Below are positions 43,985 through 52,346 of a stretch of DNA of 64,000 bases, piece after piece. The position numbers and the translations under genes were made by a program. The stretch covers positions 5,580,001-5,644,000 of the forward strand of contig NZ_CP134399.1 in NCBI RefSeq assembly GCF_002968295.1. The letters are read 5' to 3'. The notes beneath the pieces were generated by a model. That model was given only the letters and a program-made list of their open reading frames with translations. It was not told the DNA's origin and did not search any database. The stretch comes from Mycobacterium sp. ITM-2016-00317 (GTDB lineage Bacteria; Actinomycetota; Actinomycetes; Mycobacteriales; Mycobacteriaceae). Position 1 is the stretch's first letter, and each line of letters opens with the position of its first letter.

Positions 43985-44797
43985 CTACAGCCACCAGCGC
44001 TCGAGGACCCGCGCGACTCCGTCCTCGGTGTTGGTGGTGGTCACCTCGTCGGCGGCAGCGACCGCGTCGGGGTGCGCATTGCCCATCGCGACGCCGAGCC
44101 CGGCCCAGCCGAGCATCGGCACATCGTTGGGCATGTCGCCGAAGGTGACGACGTCGGCGGCCTCGACGCCGAGCGGACGCGCCAACTCCTCGATGCCGGT
44201 GGCCTTGCTGATGCCCAGCGGCACGATCTCGATGAGGCCGTTGTTGGTGGAGTAGGTGATGTCCCCCTGGGCTCCGATGTGGGGAGCCAGCGCCGCCGCC
44301 ATGTCGGCGCTGCGCGCCCCGGCCTTGCGGATCAACAGCTTGACCGCCGGGGCGCTCAGCAGATCCTCCACCGACACCTCGGTGTTGTCCGGGTTCAGCC
44401 AGGCGTGTTCGTACCCGGGCGAGCTGACGAACTGTGGGGTGGCGGCGTCGTGGGCGCTGTGGCCGACCCGTTCCACCGCCAGCCCGGAACCCGGGATGAC
44501 CCGGGTCGCGATCTCGGCGAGCTGCCGCAGCGCGTCGGTGGACAGCGTGCGCGCCGAGACGATGCGGTCGGTGGACGGGTCGTAGATCACCGCACCGTTG
44601 GCGCACACCGCCATCGGCGCGAAGCCCAGCTGGTCCACGATCGGTTGCACCCACCGCGGCGGCCGCCCCGTGGCGAGCACGAACTGCGCACCGGCATCCA
44701 CCGCGGCGCGCACCACGGAGCGGGTCCGCGGGCTGAGGTTCTCGTCGTCGTCGATCAGCGTGCCGTCCACGTCGGTGGCGATCAGCAAGGGCTTCAC
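43985..44797 (-). CDS. Cof-type HAD-IIB phosphatase (Rv3813c homologue)
   Basis: A 270-residue haloacid dehalogenase-superfamily hydrolase with DVDGTLI (nucleophile Asp9, Asp11), the Thr-containing LATGRPP motif II, Lys in the region KATGIEELARPLG, and the C-terminal GDMPNDVPML metal motif. The inserted cap is of the IIB (Cof) type, whose members dephosphorylate sugar phosphates or flavin precursors. Substrate unknown. The GTG start overlaps the acyltransferase stop (GTGA at 44794-44797). Confidence 0.9.
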   Translation of the reverse strand: MKPLLIATDVDGTLIDDDENLSPRTRSVVRAAVDAGAQFVLATGRPPRWVQPIVDQLGFAPMAVCANGAVIYDPSTDRIVSARTLSTDALRQLAEIATRVIPGSGLAVERVGHSAHDAATPQFVSSPGYEHAWLNPDNTEVSVEDLLSAPAVKLLIRKAGARSADMAAALAPHIGAQGDITYSTNNGLIEIVPLGISKATGIEELARPLGVEAADVVTFGDMPNDVPMLGWAGLGVAMGNAHPDAVAAADEVTTTNTEDGVARVLERWWL

Positions 44798-45540
44798 CGG
44801 TTCTCGCTCCGTCTACGCGCACGCTCGGCCAATTCGGTCTCCTCCACACGTCGGGCTTCTTCTGGCGTCGGCGCCCCGCCACCCAGGCGGTGGGGCACCC
44901 AGAACGCACCGCGCGGGCGCGGATAGCCGTCCTGCGCGTCGTGCAGCAGCGCCGTCATCCGCGTCCGCAGCTCTTGATTGAGTCCGGCGGCCTCACCGTC
45001 GGGTCCGATCGCCGAACCGACAGCGACGGTGACCGGGATCTTGTTGCGGCCCAACGCTCTCGGGTGATCCTTGGTCCACAGTCGGTGGGCGCCCCAGACG
45101 ATCAGCGGCACGATCGGCACCTTCGCCTCCTGCGCCATGCGCACCGCGCCGGACTTGAACTCCTTGAGCTCGAAACTGCGGCTGATGGTGGCCTCCGGGT
45201 ATACCCCGACGATCTCGCCGCTGCGCAGCGCGTCCACGGCGGCGGCGTAGGCGCCCGCACCCGCGCGGCGGTCCACCGGGATGGCCTTCGTGTGGCGGAT
45301 CAGGTACGCGATGAACCTGACGTCCTGCATCTCGGCCTTGATCATGAACCGCATCCGCCGCCTGCGCCTTTTGGCCGCCAGCGCGGCCGGAAGCCAGTCC
45401 AGGTACCCGGTGTGGTTGATGGCCACCACGGAGCCGCCGGTGGCCGGCAGATGCTCCACCCCGCGGAAGGTGATCTGCGTCCCGGTAGCAGTGACCGCCA
45501 CCTGAGCCGTCAGCTCCAGCGCGCGGAAGACCGGTTCCAT
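44794..45540 (-). CDS. PlsC-family 1-acylglycerol-3-phosphate acyltransferase-like protein
   Basis: A 248-residue acyltransferase with the NHX4D motif INHTGYLDWLP (His43, Asp48), motif II around FMIKAEMQDVRFIAYLIRHTKAIPVDR, and GVYPEATISRSFELKEF (motif III). It resembles Rv3814c-Rv3816c, predicted lysophosphatidate-type acyltransferases whose real acceptors are not settled. It follows a paralogue by six bases and is coupled to the HAD gene. Confidence 0.9.
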   Translation of the reverse strand: MEPVFRALELTAQVAVTATGTQITFRGVEHLPATGGSVVAINHTGYLDWLPAALAAKRRRRRMRFMIKAEMQDVRFIAYLIRHTKAIPVDRRAGAGAYAAAVDALRSGEIVGVYPEATISRSFELKEFKSGAVRMAQEAKVPIVPLIVWGAHRLWTKDHPRALGRNKIPVTVAVGSAIGPDGEAAGLNQELRTRMTALLHDAQDGYPRPRGAFWVPHRLGGGAPTPEEARRVEETELAERARRRSENR

Positions 45541-45546
45541 GTGGGC

Positions 45547-46332
45547 TTACCCCGGCGCCTCGGCGGGGCCGGCGTCCAGTCCCGGCGTGCCGCGCCCGGC
45601 GGCCTTGGCGGCCGCCTCCTCGGCGTCCATCCGGTTGGCCTCGGCCAGGGTCGGGGCTCCGCCGCCCAGGCGGTGCGGCACCCAGAACTCGCCGGCCGGG
45701 TGCGGGCCGTAGTCGTCCTGCACCTGCTCGAGCAGGTGCTGCATCCGCGAATGCAGCACCGTGGTCAGCTCCGCGGCCGGCAGGGTGGGCTCGATGGGCT
45801 TGCCGACCGCGATGGAGATCGGCACCTTGGGGCGCTTCAGGTTCTTGGGATGGCCCTTCGTCCAGATGCGCTGGGCGCCCCAGACGATGTGGGGCACGAT
45901 CGGCACGTTCGCCGCGATCGCCATCCGCGCGGCACCGGACTTGAAGTCCTTGATCTCGAAGCTGCGGCTGATGGTCGCCTCGGGGTAGACGCCGACGAAC
46001 TCGCCGGCGGCGAGCCTGCGGCAGGCCTCTTCGAAGGAGGCCGCGCCGCTGCTGCGGTCCACCGGGATGTGGCGCATCCCGCGCATCAGCGGTCCGCCGA
46101 TCTTGTTGTCGAAGACTTCCTTCTTCGCCATGAACCGGACCTTGCGGCCGAGGTGCTGCTTGTAGGCGGGAAGGCCGGCGAACGTGAAATCGATGTAGCT
46201 CGTGTGGTTGATCGCGATGACCGCGCCGCCGGTCCGGGGCAGATTCTCGACCCCGGTGATGGTGAACTTCAGCCCCTGCGCCCGCCAGGCGAGGCGCGCG
46301 AGCTGGATGACAGTGCCATATACCGGTTCCAC
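45547..46332 (-). CDS. PlsC-family acyltransferase, second copy
   Basis: Paralogue of the neighbouring acyltransferase (261 residues): INHTSYIDFTF (His43, Asp48), FMAKKEVFDNKIGGPLMRGMRHIPVDRSSG, and GVYPEATISRSFEIKDFKSG. H37Rv has three such genes in a row (Rv3814c-Rv3816c), while here there are two. The start at 46332 (VEPVYGTV, aligning with MEPVF of the paralogue) is preferred over the longer GTG at 46368 because a TACGCT hexamer lies seven bases before it. First gene of the acyltransferase-HAD operon, divergent from the Rieske gene. Confidence 0.9.
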   Translation of the reverse strand: MEPVYGTVIQLARLAWRAQGLKFTITGVENLPRTGGAVIAINHTSYIDFTFAGLPAYKQHLGRKVRFMAKKEVFDNKIGGPLMRGMRHIPVDRSSGAASFEEACRRLAAGEFVGVYPEATISRSFEIKDFKSGAARMAIAANVPIVPHIVWGAQRIWTKGHPKNLKRPKVPISIAVGKPIEPTLPAAELTTVLHSRMQHLLEQVQDDYGPHPAGEFWVPHRLGGGAPTLAEANRMDAEEAAAKAAGRGTPGLDAGPAEAPG

Positions 46333-46339
46333 AGCCGAC

Positions 46340-46345
46340 AGCGTA
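46340..46345 (-). promoter_or_regulatory. Predicted -10 element (TACGCT) of the acyltransferase operon
   Basis: On the minus strand TACGCT, seven bases, then GTG at 46332. It lies inside the longer open frame and therefore supports the shorter protein. Confidence 0.4.
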
Positions 46346-46395
46346 GTGCGCTGTGGGGCCCGCGACACAGACAGCTGGTCCCGGGTATCCCCCGC

Positions 46396-46401
46396 TAAGC
46401 T
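46396..46401 (+). promoter_or_regulatory. Predicted -10 element (TAAGCT) of the MBL-Rieske gene
   Basis: TAAGCT would start transcription near 46408, with a leader of about 40 bases ending in AGAAGGGG before the GTG. Confidence 0.35.
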
Positions 46402-46447
46402 TCATGGTGGACGACACGCGCCCGAACCGGGCGCAGAAGGGGTATCT

Positions 46448-47995
46448 GTGCAGGTCACGAGCGTCGGGCACGCCGGCTTCCGTATCGACACCAAGGCCGG
46501 GAGCATCTTGTGCGATCCGTGGGTGAACCCCGCGTACTTCGCATCGTGGTTCCCGTTCCCCGACAACAGCGAGCTGGACTGGGCCGCACTCGGCGACGTC
46601 GACTACCTCTACGTGTCGCACCTGCACAAAGACCACTTCGACCCGAAGAACCTGCGCGAGCACGTGAACAAGGACGCCGTCGTGCTGCTGCCGGACTTCC
46701 CCGTGCCGGATCTGCGCCGCGAGCTGGAAAACCTGGGCTTCCACCGGTTCTTCGAGACCACCGACTCGGTCAAGCACCGGGTCAGCGGCCCCAAGGGCGA
46801 CCTCGACGTGATGATCATCGCGCTGCGCGCCCCCGCCGACGGCCCGATCGGTGATTCCGGTCTCGTCGTCGACGACGGCGACACCGTCGCGTTCAACATG
46901 AACGACGCCCGCCCCGTCGATCTCGAAGTCCTCGACGCCGACTTCGGCCAGATCGACGTCCACATGCTGCAGTATTCGGGGGCCATCTGGTACCCGATGG
47001 TCTACGACATGCCCGCCCGCGCCAAGGAGGCGTTCGGCACCCAGAAACGTCAGCGCCAGATGGACCGGTGCCGCCAGTACATCGCCCAGGTCGGCGCGAC
47101 GTGGGTGATCCCGTCGGCCGGCCCGCGTTTCCTGGATCCCGACCTGCGCGACCTCAACGACGACCACGGGGATCCGGCCAACATCTTCCCCGACCAGGTG
47201 GTCTTCCTGGATCAGATGCGCAGCCACGGACACGACGGCGGCCTGCTGATGATCCCCGGGTCGACCGCCGATTTCACTGGATCGCAACTGAATTCGCTGA
47301 CCCACCCGGTTCCCGAGGACGACGTGTTGTCGATCTTCACCACCGGCAAGGCCGAATACATCGCCGACTACGCCGAGCGGATGGCGCCGGTGCTTGCCGC
47401 CGAGAAGGCCGCCTGGGCGCCGGCGGAGGGTGAACCGCTGCTCGAGCCGCTGCGCGCGCTGTTCGAACCCATCATGCTGCAGTCCGACCAGATCTGCGAC
47501 GGCATCGGCTACCCGGTCGAACTGCGCCTGGGCCCAGAAGTCGTCGTCATCGACTTCCCGAAACGTGCTGTGCGGGAAGCCATCCCCGACGAGAAGTTCC
47601 GCTACGGCTTCGGCATCGCCCCCGAGTTGGTGCGCACGGTGCTGCGCGACAACGAGCCCGACTGGGTCAACACCATCTTCTTGTCCACCCGCTTCTCGGC
47701 ATGGCGCGTCGGCGGCTACAACGAGTACCTCTACACGTTCTTCAAGTGCCTGACCGACGAGCGGATCGCCTACGCCGACGGCTGGTTCGCCGAGGCGCAC
47801 GACGACAGCTCCTCGATCACGATGGAGGGCTGGGAGATACAGCGACGCTGCCCGCACCTGAAGGCGGATCTGTCGAAGTTCGGCGTCGTCGAGGGCGAGA
47901 CCCTGACGTGCAACCTGCACGGGTGGCAATGGAATCTGGCCAACGGCCGGTGCCTGACCACCAAGGGCCACGAGCTGCGGTCGGCGAAGTTGTGA
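46448..47995 (+). CDS. Metallo-beta-lactamase-fold / Rieske [2Fe-2S] fusion protein (Rv3818 homologue)
   Basis: A 515-residue two-domain protein. The N-terminal MBL fold has the metal motif SHLHKDHFDP (His58, His60, Asp62, His63). The C-terminal domain carries a Rieske cluster: CPH (Cys468, His470) and CNLHGW (Cys488, His491). This order resembles CMP-Neu5Ac-hydroxylase-like and UlaG-type MBL proteins joined to a Rieske centre. The reaction is unknown. The GTG at 46448 has AGAAGGGG upstream; the frame stays open further up but without similarity. It overlaps the following small gene by four bases. Confidence 0.88.
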   Translation: MQVTSVGHAGFRIDTKAGSILCDPWVNPAYFASWFPFPDNSELDWAALGDVDYLYVSHLHKDHFDPKNLREHVNKDAVVLLPDFPVPDLRRELENLGFHRFFETTDSVKHRVSGPKGDLDVMIIALRAPADGPIGDSGLVVDDGDTVAFNMNDARPVDLEVLDADFGQIDVHMLQYSGAIWYPMVYDMPARAKEAFGTQKRQRQMDRCRQYIAQVGATWVIPSAGPRFLDPDLRDLNDDHGDPANIFPDQVVFLDQMRSHGHDGGLLMIPGSTADFTGSQLNSLTHPVPEDDVLSIFTTGKAEYIADYAERMAPVLAAEKAAWAPAEGEPLLEPLRALFEPIMLQSDQICDGIGYPVELRLGPEVVVIDFPKRAVREAIPDEKFRYGFGIAPELVRTVLRDNEPDWVNTIFLSTRFSAWRVGGYNEYLYTFFKCLTDERIAYADGWFAEAHDDSSSITMEGWEIQRRCPHLKADLSKFGVVEGETLTCNLHGWQWNLANGRCLTTKGHELRSAKL

Positions 47996-48330
47996 CCGCC
48001 ACCGACCGCTTCTACGACGACGGCCGGATCCAGCTGGATCGGGAGGCGATCACGTTGCGCCGGTACCACTTTCCGTCGGGCACGTCGAAGATCATCCCGC
48101 TGCGCGACATCCGCGGGTACCGCGCCGAGCCGCTCGGGGGGTTCATCCACCGTTTCCGGCTGTGGGGCACCTCGGATTTCCGGCGCTGGCTGCCGCTGGA
48201 CCTGGACCGGTTGCGGCGCTCCACGCTGGTGACCTTCGACGTCGACAACACGCGGCTGGATCCGGCGTGCACTCCGGCACGCCCCGACGAGTTCATCGAG
48301 GTGCTCGACGAACTCCTGGAGAGCCGTTAG
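47992..48330 (+). CDS. Conserved hypothetical protein (Rv3819 homologue)
   Basis: A 112-residue soluble protein of unknown function, PH-like in character ([42 protein letters not shown]). It is coupled to the MBL-Rieske gene by a GTGA overlap, and the pair is preserved in M. tuberculosis (Rv3818-Rv3819), which suggests a shared job. Its stop codon overlaps the convergent serS by four bases. Confidence 0.8.
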   Translation: MTATDRFYDDGRIQLDREAITLRRYHFPSGTSKIIPLRDIRGYRAEPLGGFIHRFRLWGTSDFRRWLPLDLDRLRRSTLVTFDVDNTRLDPACTPARPDEFIEVLDELLESR

Positions 48331-49586
48331 CTTTTCGGCCTCAGCACGTCGGTGCCGAGGTAGGGCACCAGTGCTTCGGGAATGCGCACGCTGCCGTCGG
48401 GCTGCTGGTGGTTCTCCAGGATGGCGACGAGCCAGCGGGTGGTGGCCAGCGTGCCGTTGAGCGTCGCGGCGGTCTGCGGCCTGCCGTTCTCGTCGCGGTA
48501 GCGCACCGACAGCCGGCGCGCCTGGAACGTCGTGCAGTTCGACGTCGAGGTGAGTTCGCGGTAGGTCTGCTGGGTGGGCACCCAGGCCTCGCAGTCGTAC
48601 TTGCGCGCCGCCGAGGACCCCAGATCGCCCGCGGCGATGTCGATCACCCGGTAGGGCACCTCGATCAGGCCCAGCATGTGCCGCTGCCAGCCGAGCAGCC
48701 GCTGGTGTTCGGCCTCGGCGTCCTCGGGGCGGCAGTAGACGAAGCCTTCGACCTTGTCGAACTGGTGCACTCGGATGATGCCCCGGGTGTCCTTGCCGTA
48801 ACTGCCCGCCTCCCGGCGGAAACACGACGACCAGCCGGCGTAGCGCAGCGGCCCGCCCGACAGGTCGAGGATCTCGCCGGAGTGGTAGCCGGCCAGCGGC
48901 ACCTCGGATGTCCCGACCAGGTACAGGTCGTCGCCCTCCACCCGGTAGACCTCGTCGGCGTGGGCGCCGAGGAAGCCGGTCCCGGCCATGATCTCGGGTC
49001 GCACCAGCACCGGCGGCACCATCAGGGTGAAACCGTTCTCGGTGGCGGTGCGCACCGCGAGCTGGAACAGCCCCAGCTGCAGCAGCGCCCCGAACCCGGT
49101 GAGGAAGTAGAACCGCGAGCCCGACACCTTGGCCCCGCGCTCCATGTCGATCAGCCCGAGCGATTCGCCGAGCTCGAGGTGGTCCTTCGGATCCGCAAGG
49201 GCCGGCGGTTCGCCGACGGTGTCCAGCACGACGAAGTCGTCCTCGCCGCCGGACGGCACGCCGTCGATGATGACGTTCGAGATCGCCATGTGGGCGGCGG
49301 TGTAGGCCTGCTCGGCCTCGGACTGCGCCACCTCGGCGGCCTTGACCTTCTCGGCGAGTTCCTTGGCCGCGGCCAGCAGTGCGGGACGTTCCTCCGGGGA
49401 GGCCTTCCCGACGAGTTTGCTGGCCGCCTTCTGCTCGGCCCGCAGATTGTCGGCCGCCGAGATCGCGGACCGCCTCGCGACGTCGGCCTCGGCGAGCGCG
49501 TCGACGAGACCGGGGTCCTCGCCCCTGGCCAGCTGTGAAGCGCGTACGGCGTCCGGGTTCTCTCGCAGCACCTTCAGGTCGATCAC
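48327..49586 (-). CDS. serS: Seryl-tRNA synthetase
   Basis: Class II aminoacyl-tRNA synthetase of 419 residues. An N-terminal coiled-coil arm (about 1-110, rich in Ala, Glu and Lys) binds the long variable arm of tRNA-Ser. The catalytic core shows motif 2 [32 protein letters not shown] and motif 3 around [26 protein letters not shown]. The GTG start has TAGGGT seven bases upstream, so a leaderless mRNA is likely. In H37Rv serS (Rv3834c) is separated from Rv3819 by the sulfolipid locus; here they touch. Confidence 0.97.
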   Translation of the reverse strand: MIDLKVLRENPDAVRASQLARGEDPGLVDALAEADVARRSAISAADNLRAEQKAASKLVGKASPEERPALLAAAKELAEKVKAAEVAQSEAEQAYTAAHMAISNVIIDGVPSGGEDDFVVLDTVGEPPALADPKDHLELGESLGLIDMERGAKVSGSRFYFLTGFGALLQLGLFQLAVRTATENGFTLMVPPVLVRPEIMAGTGFLGAHADEVYRVEGDDLYLVGTSEVPLAGYHSGEILDLSGGPLRYAGWSSCFRREAGSYGKDTRGIIRVHQFDKVEGFVYCRPEDAEAEHQRLLGWQRHMLGLIEVPYRVIDIAAGDLGSSAARKYDCEAWVPTQQTYRELTSTSNCTTFQARRLSVRYRDENGRPQTAATLNGTLATTRWLVAILENHQQPDGSVRIPEALVPYLGTDVLRPKS

Positions 49587-49593
49587 AGGCGCA

Positions 49594-49599
49594 ACCCTA
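49594..49599 (-). promoter_or_regulatory. Predicted -10 element (TAGGGT) of serS
   Basis: On the minus strand TAGGGT, seven bases, then GTG (49586). Confidence 0.45.
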
Positions 49600-49679
49600 C
49601 GGGGTCCGCCGACCTACCGGCACAACCACATAACGTTACAACTGCATCACTTGTCACAGCACCTGACACGCCTGTCACA

Positions 49680-51059
49680 ATGGAGCGGATGTCAGACACA
49701 CCCGGACCCTGGTGGAGGAGCCTGCAGGCCGCGTCGACCCGGCGTGCGCTGCTGCTGACCGCCCTCGGCGGCCTCCTGATCGCCGGTGTGATCACCGCCC
49801 TGCCCCAGACCGATCCGTCCGGCGGGCTGACCGCGAACTCGATCTCGCTGGGCCCCCGCGGAAACGACACCTTCGACCACGCCAAGAGCGGCGACTGCCT
49901 GAACTGGCCCGACCGCACCCCGGACGCCGCGGAGATCGTCGACTGCGCCGCCGAGCACCGCTTCGAGGTGGCCGAGTCAGTCGACATGCGGACGTTCCCG
50001 GGCAGCGAGTACGGCCCCGACGCCGCACCCCCGTCGGCCGCGCGCATCCAGCAGATCAGCCAGGAGCAGTGCTCGGCGGCCGTGAAGCGCTATCTCGGCC
50101 CGCGCTTCGACCCGAACTCCCGGTTCACGGTCAGCATGCTGTGGTCGGGCGACAAGGCGTGGCGGCAGTCCGGCGAACGCCGGATGCTGTGCGGCCTGCA
50201 ACTGCCCGGCCCGAACAACCAGCAGCTGCCGTTCCAGGGCCGGGTCGCCGAGATCGACCAGTCCAAGGTCTGGCCTGCGGGCACCTGCCTGGGCATCGAC
50301 CCGGCGACCAACCAGCCCACCGACATCCCGGTCGACTGCGCGGCGCCGCACGCGATGGAGGTCACCGGCGCGGTCAACCTCGCCGCGAAGTTCCCGCAGG
50401 CGCTTCCGCCGGAACCCGAGCAGGACACGTTCATCAAGGACGAGTGCACCAAGCTGACCGATGCCTACCTGGCGCCGATCAAGCTGCGCGACACCACGCT
50501 GACCCTGGTCTACAGCACGGTGTCGCTGCCCAGCTGGGCCGCGGGCAGCCGTCAGGTGTCCTGCAGCATCGGCGCCACCCTCGGCAACGGGGGCTGGTCG
50601 ACGCTGTTGAACAGCGCCAAAGGCCCGTTGATGATCAACGGCCAGCCGCCGGTCCCGCCGCCGGACATCCCCGAGGAGCGCCTGAGCCTGCCGCCGATCC
50701 CGCTGCCCGAGTCGTCCTCCAGCGGGTCGTCGAGCTCGTCCGGATCGTCGGGTTCGTCGTCCGGATCGTCTTCCTCCGGGTCGTCGGGTTCGTCGGACTC
50801 GTCGTCGTCGGAGTCGTCGGAGTCGGAGTCGTCGTCGGACGACAGCCAGCACGGACCGCCGGCCCCGGCGCCTCCGGAGCAGGGCAACACGTTCCTCAAC
50901 ACCCCGCCGCCCGCGCCGCCGGCCGACCAGCTCCCGCCGCCGGCGCCCCCGGCCGACCAGCTGCCGCCGCCCGCTCCGCCGGTCGACCCGCTGCTGCCGC
51001 CCGCGGCGGTCCCGCCGGTCCCGGGCCCGCCGGCCGTGCCGCCTCCGCCGGGGGTGTAG
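49680..51059 (+). CDS. Membrane protein with septum-formation-type domain and Ser/Pro-rich tail (Rv3835 homologue)
   Basis: A 459-residue single-pass protein: a short cytosolic start, one helix (ALLLTALGGLLIAGVITAL, about 24-42), then two copies of a Cys-paired domain (SGDCLNWP...VDCAAEHRFEV and AGTCLGIDP...VDCAAPHAMEV) of the septum_formation family. After residue 344 comes a 45-residue Ser tract with Gly, Glu and Asp, then a Pro-rich tail with PPADQLPPPAP repeats. The tail probably spans or anchors in the cell wall. ATG at 49680 or 49689 could start it. The next gene follows by four bases. Confidence 0.82.
   Translation: MERMSDTPGPWWRSLQAASTRRALLLTALGGLLIAGVITALPQTDPSGGLTANSISLGPRGNDTFDHAKSGDCLNWPDRTPDAAEIVDCAAEHRFEVAESVDMRTFPGSEYGPDAAPPSAARIQQISQEQCSAAVKRYLGPRFDPNSRFTVSMLWSGDKAWRQSGERRMLCGLQLPGPNNQQLPFQGRVAEIDQSKVWPAGTCLGIDPATNQPTDIPVDCAAPHAMEVTGAVNLAAKFPQALPPEPEQDTFIKDECTKLTDAYLAPIKLRDTTLTLVYSTVSLPSWAAGSRQVSCSIGATLGNGGWSTLLNSAKGPLMINGQPPVPPPDIPEERLSLPPIPLPESSSSGSSSSSGSSGSSSGSSSSGSSGSSDSSSSESSESESSSDDSQHGPPAPAPPEQGNTFLNTPPPAPPADQLPPPAPPADQLPPPAPPVDPLLPPAAVPPVPGPPAVPPPPGV
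50712..50846 (+). repeat. TCG/TCC-rich low-complexity tract encoding a Ser-rich linker
   Basis: Residues 345-389 are mostly Ser, broken by Gly and later Glu and Asp, coded by runs of TCG and TCC. Such tracts change length by replication slippage. The pattern shifts from SG-rich to SE/SD-rich along its length. Confidence 0.85.
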
Positions 51060-51063
51060 CCCG

Positions 51064-51417
51064 GTGGCCGTGCGGATGAGCCCGCAACGGTTCGAGGAGC
51101 TCGTCGGCGACGCACTGGACCTGATCCCGCCGCGGTTGGCCGCGGCGATCGACAACGTGGTCGTCCTCGTGGCCGACCGCAACGAGGACGAACCCGACCT
51201 GCTCGGCCTCTACGAGGGCGTCGCGCTGACCGAACGCGACTCCTGGTACGCCGCGGGATCGCTGCCCGACGCCATCACGATCTACCGTGAGGCGCTGCTC
51301 GACATCTGCGACACCGAGGCACAGGTCGTCGACGAGGTGGCCATCACGGTGATCCACGAGATCGCGCACCACTTCGGCATCGACGACGAGCGCCTGCACG
51401 AACTCGGCTGGGCCTGA
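51064..51417 (+). CDS. Metallopeptidase-family protein (Rv3836 homologue)
   Basis: A 117-residue protein with the zincin motif HEIAHHFGI near residue 99, preceded by FEELVGDALDLIPPRL at the N-terminus, as in the small metallopeptidase family of actinobacteria. No signal peptide. The GTG start is four bases after the stop of the Rv3835-like gene, an arrangement kept in M. tuberculosis, so the two are one operon. Substrate unknown. Confidence 0.85.
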   Translation: MAVRMSPQRFEELVGDALDLIPPRLAAAIDNVVVLVADRNEDEPDLLGLYEGVALTERDSWYAAGSLPDAITIYREALLDICDTEAQVVDEVAITVIHEIAHHFGIDDERLHELGWA

Positions 51418-51479
51418 CGCGTCGGCGAAAGGCCGCGCGGCAACCGGGATACGTCACCGCCGGGTGCTATGAACGGGAC

Positions 51480-51674
51480 ATGACCATTCAGTGCCGCGCC
51501 TGCCGTCTGGGGCTGGAGCACTGCCACGGGGCGCTCATCCATCACGCCTTCCGCCGTGCCGAATGCACCGAGGACGACTGCTTCGTCGCCGACAGCCTCC
51601 ACGACATCCATCTGGACTGCACCACCGTCGGGTGCGTGTGCGACGTGCCGGTCTCAGCCCATCGGGTCGGTTGA
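51480..51674 (+). CDS. Small Cys-rich protein (64 residues)
   Basis: The reading frame encodes eight Cys and four His in 64 residues: CRAC (5-8), CH (15), C29 and C34, C47, and CVC (52-54). The spacing suggests a metal-binding or zinc-finger-like fold. There is no signal peptide. It starts 62 bp after the metallopeptidase gene in the same direction and overlaps the 3' end of the convergent gpm-like gene by 21 bp. Function unknown. The Cys density makes a chance open frame unlikely, though GC-rich shadow frames are common here. Confidence 0.6.
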   Translation: MTIQCRACRLGLEHCHGALIHHAFRRAECTEDDCFVADSLHDIHLDCTTVGCVCDVPVSAHRVG

Positions 51675-52346
51675 GCCGGTCGGGTCGACGCCGCTCGTGA
51701 CCGTGGCGCCGGGACCGAACGGCGGGGTCAACTTGCCCCACTGCACGCAGGTCCAGCGGCCGTCGGTGACCGGGGCCAGCACCACCGATTCGGTGTTGGC
51801 CAGGTGGTGGTCGACCGCGAAGCTGCTGTCCACGCCGGCCAGTACCGCCGAGACCAGCCGGATCGCCGCGCCGTGGCTGACGACGACGATGTCGCCGTGC
51901 CAGGCTGCGTCGTCGAGGTAGCGCATGCGCAGCTGCTCGAGCACCGGCACGTAGCGGTCGAGCACCTGTCGCGCGGTCTCCCCGCCGGGCAGCGCGAGAT
52001 CGAACTCGCCCTGGTGCCAGCGCCGGTAGACGGCGTTGAACTCGTCGTGGGCGGCCTCGTCGGTGCGGTCCTCCAACTCGCCCACCTGGACCTCGTGCAG
52101 ACCCTCGAACTCGTGCCTGTTCCGGGCCGTGGCGGCCTCGGCGGCGATGTGGTCGGCCGTCTGGACCGCCCGGACGGCGATCGAGTGCGCGACCATCGCC
52201 GGCGGGCGGGTCAGCCCCCGGGCGAACGACCGCGCCTGCTCGCGGCCCAGGTCGGTCAGTTCGGCTCCCGGTGGCCTGGTGTCCAGTCGGCGCGCTACGT
52301 TGCTGTGCGACTGGCCGTGCCGCACCAGCACCAGACGCCCGCTCAC
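51654..52346 (-). CDS. Histidine phosphatase / phosphoglycerate-mutase-like protein (Rv3837c homologue)
   Basis: A 230-residue member of the histidine phosphatase family: RHGQSHSN (His10 nucleophile), the Arg in AHSIAVRAVQTADH, Glu region HEVQVGELEDRTDE, and the second His in VVVSHGAAIRLV. Such proteins may be broad phosphatases rather than glycolytic mutases. The GTG start overlaps the pheA stop (GTGA at 52343-52346), so it is coupled to pheA. The open frame upstream lies inside pheA and is not part of this gene. Confidence 0.9.
   Translation of the reverse strand: MSGRLVLVRHGQSHSNVARRLDTRPPGAELTDLGREQARSFARGLTRPPAMVAHSIAVRAVQTADHIAAEAATARNRHEFEGLHEVQVGELEDRTDEAAHDEFNAVYRRWHQGEFDLALPGGETARQVLDRYVPVLEQLRMRYLDDAAWHGDIVVVSHGAAIRLVSAVLAGVDSSFAVDHHLANTESVVLAPVTDGRWTCVQWGKLTPPFGPGATVTSGVDPTGSTDPMG

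Noticed and set aside
46202..46447. Upstream extension of the MBL-Rieske protein
   Set aside because: It runs antisense through the acyltransferase start; the homologous protein begins at the GTG with a ribosome site.
49640..49675. Repeated TGTCACA upstream of the Rv3835-like gene as a CRP or phage-type operator
   Set aside because: The copies are direct, unevenly spaced and lack the GTGA-N6-TCAC symmetry.
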